Source: Tumulicola sp039922955
Lineage (GTDB): Bacteria > Vulcanimicrobiota > Vulcanimicrobiia > Vulcanimicrobiales > Vulcanimicrobiaceae
Reading direction: 5' to 3'
Length of the DNA: 8,789 bases
Assembly (NCBI GenBank): GCA_039922955.1
Contig: JBDTDR010000143.1
Location: 1 to 8,789 of the forward strand
In this document: positions 5,703 to 8,789 of the stretch, piece by piece
How positions within the stretch are numbered: the first letter of the stretch is position 1
Layout: the number at the start of each line of letters is the position of its first letter
Program-made: the position numbers and the translations under genes
Notes under the pieces: model-generated
Told to the model about the DNA's origin: nothing
Seen by the model: the letters and a program-made list of their open reading frames with translations, nothing else
The model's database searches: none

Positions 5703-7313
5703 ATGTTGCCGCACGCGCTGATCCTGGGAATCCTGGTATCGCAAGGAGTCCCGCCATCCCCAACGCCATCGCCGTCGCCGTCCCCGGCAGCCGCGGCGCT
5801 GGTCGTTTCCACGAACGCCGTGGATCTCAACCCCGCTGCGCAGCGCGTCATCGACGTGAGCGGCGCCGCCTGGCCGCTGACCGCAACGCTCGATCGACGG
5901 CTCGTCGGCGTGACCGTCGACCCGAGTGCCGCGAGCGTCACCCTCACCGCAAACCAGGCGACCGGCGGTGACGTGCTGCATCTGGTCGACGCCAACGGCG
6001 CGCGCGCCGACGTCGCCGTTCGCGTGGCGTTCAATGCCGGGACGATCGTTGCGCAAACGACGCTGAAGGTGACCGGAAATCCCGCCGATCCGGTCTGGCT
6101 TGCCCGGCAAGCCGCGCAGTGGGTGGCACGCGTTACGCAGGCGCTTCCGGGAACGCAAACGACGATTGGCAGCGTGCGGCCGGCGGCCGCTCCGCTTGCG
6201 CCCGGCGAGCAAACGCAGTTCGCCGTGCCCGTACGGATTTCGAGCGCTGACGGACGCTACTTCGATCAAGCCGCCTCGACGACGGTGAGCGTGGAGAACG
6301 TTCCGGCCGAGCCGTTCGCGCCGGCGCTGCTGTTTTACGACGACGATCCGGAGCACGTTTCGCAAGACGGCGTGCTGTTCCGAGGGACGGTGACGGCGGC
6401 GCAGCCGGCCGGCTTGTACTACTACCACGACAACACGTCCGATCCGCGCCGGATCGTCGTCGCGATCGCCGGCAACTCCCAAGATCCGACCTCGGTGCAG
6501 CTGATCGACGCGTCGGCCGGCCCCAACATCGACGTCATGCAAGTGGGTCACGCGGTCACGCGGGAATTCTTGCGCAGGAAACCTCGCGGGGAAGGCGTTA
6601 TCGTGGATCTCTCGCAGGACGAGCCGCTTATTTTGCACGACGTTCCGATGTCGGCGCGGCAGGGCGTCGCCGGAAATATCGACGTGCGCGTCCTCACCGG
6701 CGGGCCGGTCACGGTGACGGTGCTGGCGGCGTCGCCGGGCGTCGATCCGCGCACGTTGATCGGGCAACCGGTATTGCCGGACGACGGCCACGCGCGTACC
6801 GGGGTTTTCCGGCTGACCGGTTTCGGCGCGGACACGCTGCGCTACGCGGCCGGCGGCGACGATGCCAAGGTGGTAATCGGCGATCGCGAACCGACCCCGC
6901 CGAATGTTGACGCGAACGCGGCCGGGCACGATTACGGCGACTACGGCGTCATGCATACGCTCGGCATCGATCTCAGCAATCCGGGAGACGCCGCGGCTAC
7001 CGCCTATCTATATTTTCGTCCGATCGCCGGCATCGCGCGCGCGAGCTTCTCGATCGATGGCAACCTCATCGAACTCGGTTGCGTGCGGCAGCCGGTGCCG
7101 TATCAAATATCGGCCTTCAGCCTCGCGCCGCGCGCGACGGCTCGCGCCGTCGTCCAAACGATGACCGACGGCGGATCTTTCTACCCGGTGGAAATCGGCG
7201 TGACGGCGACGCCGCCGCAGGCGTCCGCGCCGCCGATCGGCGCTCCGGACGGCTGCTTCCCTAAACCGGTTGCGGTCCCCGAGGCGGCGCCGCCCTCGCC
7301 TCCGCGTGCGTGA
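5703..7313 (+). CDS. exported beta-rich protein of unknown function
   Basis: I do not recognise this 536-residue protein. It starts with a short hydrophobic signal-like segment, MLPHALILGILVSQGV, then a Pro/Ser linker PPSPTPSPSPSPA (17-29), so it is probably exported or membrane-anchored. Residues 34-125 look like an Ig-like or bacterial-surface beta domain (alternating V/T strands and the phrase GGDVLHLVDANGARADVAVRV). About 165-400 is a long beta-rich stretch including LYYYHDNTSDPRRIVVAIAG (238-257) and a central PLILHDVPM (308-316). A last beta segment (about 410-505) precedes a Pro-rich tail. There are only two cysteines (460 and 518), a possible disulfide. No catalytic motif is evident. 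The start is fixed by an in-frame TAG two codons upstream of the ATG at 5703. It lies 31 nt after clpC and 24 nt before the WYL gene. It may be a surface or adhesion-type protein, but that is a guess. Confidence 0.85.
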   Translation: MLPHALILGILVSQGVPPSPTPSPSPSPAAAALVVSTNAVDLNPAAQRVIDVSGAAWPLTATLDRRLVGVTVDPSAASVTLTANQATGGDVLHLVDANGARADVAVRVAFNAGTIVAQTTLKVTGNPADPVWLARQAAQWVARVTQALPGTQTTIGSVRPAAAPLAPGEQTQFAVPVRISSADGRYFDQAASTTVSVENVPAEPFAPALLFYDDDPEHVSQDGVLFRGTVTAAQPAGLYYYHDNTSDPRRIVVAIAGNSQDPTSVQLIDASAGPNIDVMQVGHAVTREFLRRKPRGEGVIVDLSQDEPLILHDVPMSARQGVAGNIDVRVLTGGPVTVTVLAASPGVDPRTLIGQPVLPDDGHARTGVFRLTGFGADTLRYAAGGDDAKVVIGDREPTPPNVDANAAGHDYGDYGVMHTLGIDLSNPGDAAATAYLYFRPIAGIARASFSIDGNLIELGCVRQPVPYQISAFSLAPRATARAVVQTMTDGGSFYPVEIGVTATPPQASAPPIGAPDGCFPKPVAVPEAAPPSPPRA

Positions 7314-7337
7314 AACTTTCATGAGGGCGGCGCGTAG

Positions 7338-8357
7338 ATGCCCTTGGAGGACGATGCACCAGGAATGACCGCCGTCATCGACGCCGCAAACGAGCCGAAG
7401 ATCATCCTGCTCGTGCGCTTGCTCAACGCGATCGACGAAGGAAATCACTCCTTCGAAGCCTTGAAAGACCGAATAGCCGAGGGCGGAAGGCGGCCCAGCA
7501 CGCGGAGCCTGCGGCGCTACTTGGCGATTCTCTCCGAGGCGGGGTTTCCGTGGCATTTCGATCGACCGAGCAACGCGTATCGGTTTGCCGGCGGATACAG
7601 CCTCAAGCGTCTCGATCTCTCCAACGGCGAACTCTTCGGGCTGGTCGCGCTGCGATCGCTGGGCGCGAGCATCGGCGGCGCGATCGGTTCCTCGATCGAC
7701 GAAGTTACCGAAAAACTGGTTGGGACGGCGGGCCGCGGGGCAAAGGCCCAGGTCGAAGCGCTTTCGCCGGTCGCCTTTCGTCTTTCGGAGATTCGGCTCG
7801 ACGAGCACGGCGATCGCGCCTTCGCGCTGTTATCGTCGGCGGAGCGCGTTTCGCGCAGCGTGCAGTTTTCGTATCTCGACAAGGACGGCAACCGAAGCGC
7901 CCGCACGATCGACCCGTACGGCTTCATCATCAATGCGGGGCGCGTCTATTGCATCGGATACGACCACGCCCGCAAGGATAAACGCACCTTTGCCATCGAC
8001 AACGTCAGCGATCCGAACGTACTGGTGAAGACCTTCGTCAAGCCCGACGGATTTCGCATCGAAGAGTATGCCGCGGGTTCGATAAGCGGCGTGCTCCATA
8101 GCGGCGAAGCGACCGCCGTGCGCGTCGAGTTCGCACCGCGCGTTGCCAAAGCCGCCATCGCCGCTCGGGTCATCGCCGAGCGGCAGGTCGAGCGCCGCGA
8201 CGACGGATCGGTCGATATCACCTATCGCGTCACCGACGTAGACGAGCTCGTGCGATGGGTGCTCGGATGGGGCGCGCAAGCCGAGATCGTCGAACCCCCA
8301 GCGGTGCGAGCGCGCATGACCGCGCTAGCCGCCGAAGTCGCCGCGAAGTACGCGTAG
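7338..8357 (+). CDS. WYL-domain transcriptional regulator
   Basis: This 339-residue protein has the standard layout of WYL regulators. An N-terminal winged helix-turn-helix (about 20-85, with RRPSTRSLRRYLAIL as the recognition region) is followed by a linker, the Sm-like WYL domain (about 172-230, VQFSYLDKDGNRSARTIDPYG then a strand and RTFAIDNV), and a C-terminal WCX-type extension (about 258-330, ending near LGWGAQAEIVEPPAVRARM). WYL domains are thought to sense ligands, often nucleotides or nucleic acid, and control DNA repair, phage-defence or stress genes. The WYL tripeptide itself is replaced by Val203-Tyr204-Cys205 (GRVYCIGYD in place of GRWYLVGYD). The start at 7338 has GAGGG ten bases upstream. 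An in-frame ATG at 7365 (AGGA adjacent, GGAGG farther) is an alternative. The 24-nt gap to the preceding gene suggests cotranscription, so it may regulate its own operon. Confidence 0.93.
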   Translation: MPLEDDAPGMTAVIDAANEPKIILLVRLLNAIDEGNHSFEALKDRIAEGGRRPSTRSLRRYLAILSEAGFPWHFDRPSNAYRFAGGYSLKRLDLSNGELFGLVALRSLGASIGGAIGSSIDEVTEKLVGTAGRGAKAQVEALSPVAFRLSEIRLDEHGDRAFALLSSAERVSRSVQFSYLDKDGNRSARTIDPYGFIINAGRVYCIGYDHARKDKRTFAIDNVSDPNVLVKTFVKPDGFRIEEYAAGSISGVLHSGEATAVRVEFAPRVAKAAIAARVIAERQVERRDDGSVDITYRVTDVDELVRWVLGWGAQAEIVEPPAVRARMTALAAEVAAKYA

Positions 8358-8440
8358 AACCCGCCTCGCAAAAATAACGAAACCCATCGGGGCAGAGCCT
8401 CGAAGGGTTCCGACGTATTCACTCACGGACCTCGCCTGTT

Positions 8441-8462
8441 GGGCTCCCGGGTGGGAGAGCCC
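8441..8462 (+). repeat. GC-rich bulged hairpin downstream of the WYL gene
   Basis: GGGCTC (8441-8446) pairs with GAGCCC (8457-8462). Two more C-G pairs (8447-8448 with 8454-8455) extend it across a bulged A, giving an 8-bp stem with a five-base loop. No T-run follows, so it is not a canonical intrinsic terminator. It lies 83 nt after the WYL stop. Confidence 0.4.
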
Positions 8463-8558
8463 CACTGACGTCGATCGGCGGTTTGACCGGTACCATCGGG
8501 AGCGTCGCTCATCGCAACGTTTCACGCGCTTGCATCCGGTCGCGACCGATACGTGTGT

Positions 8559-8585
8559 CGCGCTTCGAATCAAATTCGAAGTGCG
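8559..8585 (+). repeat. long inverted repeat (12-bp stem, three-base loop)
   Basis: CTTCGAAT (8563-8570) and ATTCGAAG (8574-8581) are perfect inverted copies around CAA. Four further pairs (8559-8562 with 8582-8585, one a G-U wobble) lengthen the stem to 12 bp. It could be an operator or RNA hairpin. The lack of a following T-run argues against a simple terminator. Confidence 0.5.
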
Positions 8586-8632
8586 TGCATCGTACCACGC
8601 CGGAAGCTCGTAGGACAAGCGGCAGTTCGCGA

Positions 8633-8695
8633 AAATGCACACGCTTTCCACAAGTTTTTTCTCGTTATGCACCGCCGCCGGTCGGGTTATGCACG
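8633..8695 (+). promoter_or_regulatory. cluster of DnaA-box-like sequences or repeated operator
   Basis: Two sites, TTATGCACC (8665-8673) and TTATGCACG (8687-8695), each match the DnaA-box consensus TTATNCACA at 8 of 9 positions. They lie in the same orientation 22 bp apart. Weaker matches are AAATGCACA (8633-8641) and CTTTCCACA (8644-8652), each 7 of 9. The repeated core GTTATGCAC (8664-8672, 8686-8694) could instead be an operator for the gene that begins at 8718. No dnaA, dnaN or other origin-associated gene is in the window. Confidence 0.3.
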
Positions 8696-8717
8696 CCGGT
8701 GCCGAACGTACGCTCGT

Positions 8718-8789
8718 ATGCCGCTTCTCGCAATCGTCTCGATGGTGGTCGCGCAGAGTCTCTTTGGGGGCTTGCCGATCGATGGAATC
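8718..8789 (+). CDS. start of an exported protein, truncated by the window edge
   Basis: An open frame from the ATG at 8718 runs to the last base without a stop (24 codons). Its product starts MPLLAIVSMVVAQSLFGG, a hydrophobic signal-peptide-like segment followed by LPIDGI. An in-frame ATG at 8667 would add 17 residues rich in Arg, which would make a positively charged n-region, but that codon lies inside the TTATGCACC repeat. No good Shine-Dalgarno sequence precedes either start. The N-terminus loosely resembles that of the exported protein at 5703. The product cannot be identified from so little sequence. Confidence 0.45.
   Translation, partial: MPLLAIVSMVVAQSLFGGLPIDGI

Larger units (their letters stand above)
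8358..8717. other. 360-nt intergenic region with hairpins
   Basis: I find no convincing gene. A minus-strand frame (8325-8672) starts inside this gap and overlaps the end of the WYL gene. Its protein is basic with no recognisable domain, so I reject it. The region carries two strong inverted repeats (8441-8462 and 8559-8585), a cluster of DnaA-box-like 9-mers (8633-8695), and a T-run (8655-8660) on the + strand. It may hold the terminator of the clpC-WYL unit and the promoter/leader of the next gene. A structured non-coding RNA is possible but I cannot name one. Confidence 0.45.

Noticed and set aside
5538..6956. Long minus-strand open frame (472 codons) opposite the exported-protein gene
   Set aside because: Its product is dominated by Arg, His, Gly and Asp with no hydrophobic core or motif. 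It overlaps the C-terminal coding part of clpC and mirrors the codon pattern of the + strand gene, as expected of a shadow in GC-rich DNA.
8404..8458. Resemblance to the guanidine-I (ykkC) riboswitch: AGGGTTCCG followed by CCCGGG and GGGAGA
   Set aside because: The spacing is far too short, the GGTCCGAGAG-type element is absent, and the next + strand gene starts about 260 nt away.
8563..8581. TTCGAATC as a tRNA T-loop
   Set aside because: The flanking bases do not form a T-stem and no acceptor, D or anticodon arm can be fitted. The sequence is better explained as half of a perfect inverted repeat.
8325..8672. Minus-strand open frame in the right-hand gap
   Set aside because: The product is basic with no recognisable domain, it overlaps the WYL gene 3' end, and it covers the inverted repeats. 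The GTG start lies inside the TTATGCAC repeat.

Overview
This is a GC-rich bacterial chromosome fragment with six complete protein genes that I can support, a small antitoxin gene, and the first codons of a further gene cut off by the right edge. The ClpC-type unfoldase (double N-domain, UVR-type middle domain, IGF loop for ClpP) points to a Gram-positive, cyanobacterial, Chloroflexi-like or related lineage rather than a proteobacterium. The codon choice and the Ala/Pro/Asp-rich exported protein remind me of uncultivated soil lineages such as Eremiobacterota (WPS-2). That is an impression, not a placement.

Left part (1-3052). A DHA2-family 14-TM drug-efflux transporter is read leftward (135-1670), with no membrane-fusion partner beside it. 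A 526-nt gap without a convincing gene follows, containing nested inverted repeats and ending in a tandem 11-nt repeat. That repeat lies directly in front of a compact toxin-antitoxin pair on the + strand: a 55-residue ParD-like antitoxin (2197-2364) and a RelE/ParE-type toxin (2366-2641) starting one base after the antitoxin stop. The toxin gene converges on a leftward SufT/MIP18-family iron-sulfur assembly gene (2672-2983, possibly starting at 3052).

Central and right part (3173-8357). clpC, a large exported protein of unknown function, and a WYL-domain regulator follow on the + strand with gaps of 31 and 24 nt, so they probably form one transcription unit. The usual Firmicutes clpC neighbours (ctsR, mcsA, mcsB) are not beside it. 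The exported protein has an uncleaved-looking or short signal sequence, a Pro/Ser linker and several beta-rich segments. The WYL protein has the HTH-WYL-C-terminal layout, but its eponymous tripeptide reads Val-Tyr-Cys.

Right edge (8358-8789). A 360-nt gap holds two strong hairpins and a cluster of DnaA-box-like 9-mers. It ends at the start of a second gene with a signal-peptide-like N-terminus. The least explained parts of the window are the clpC/exported-protein/WYL cassette and this right-hand gap. I see no mobile element, CRISPR array, rRNA or tRNA.
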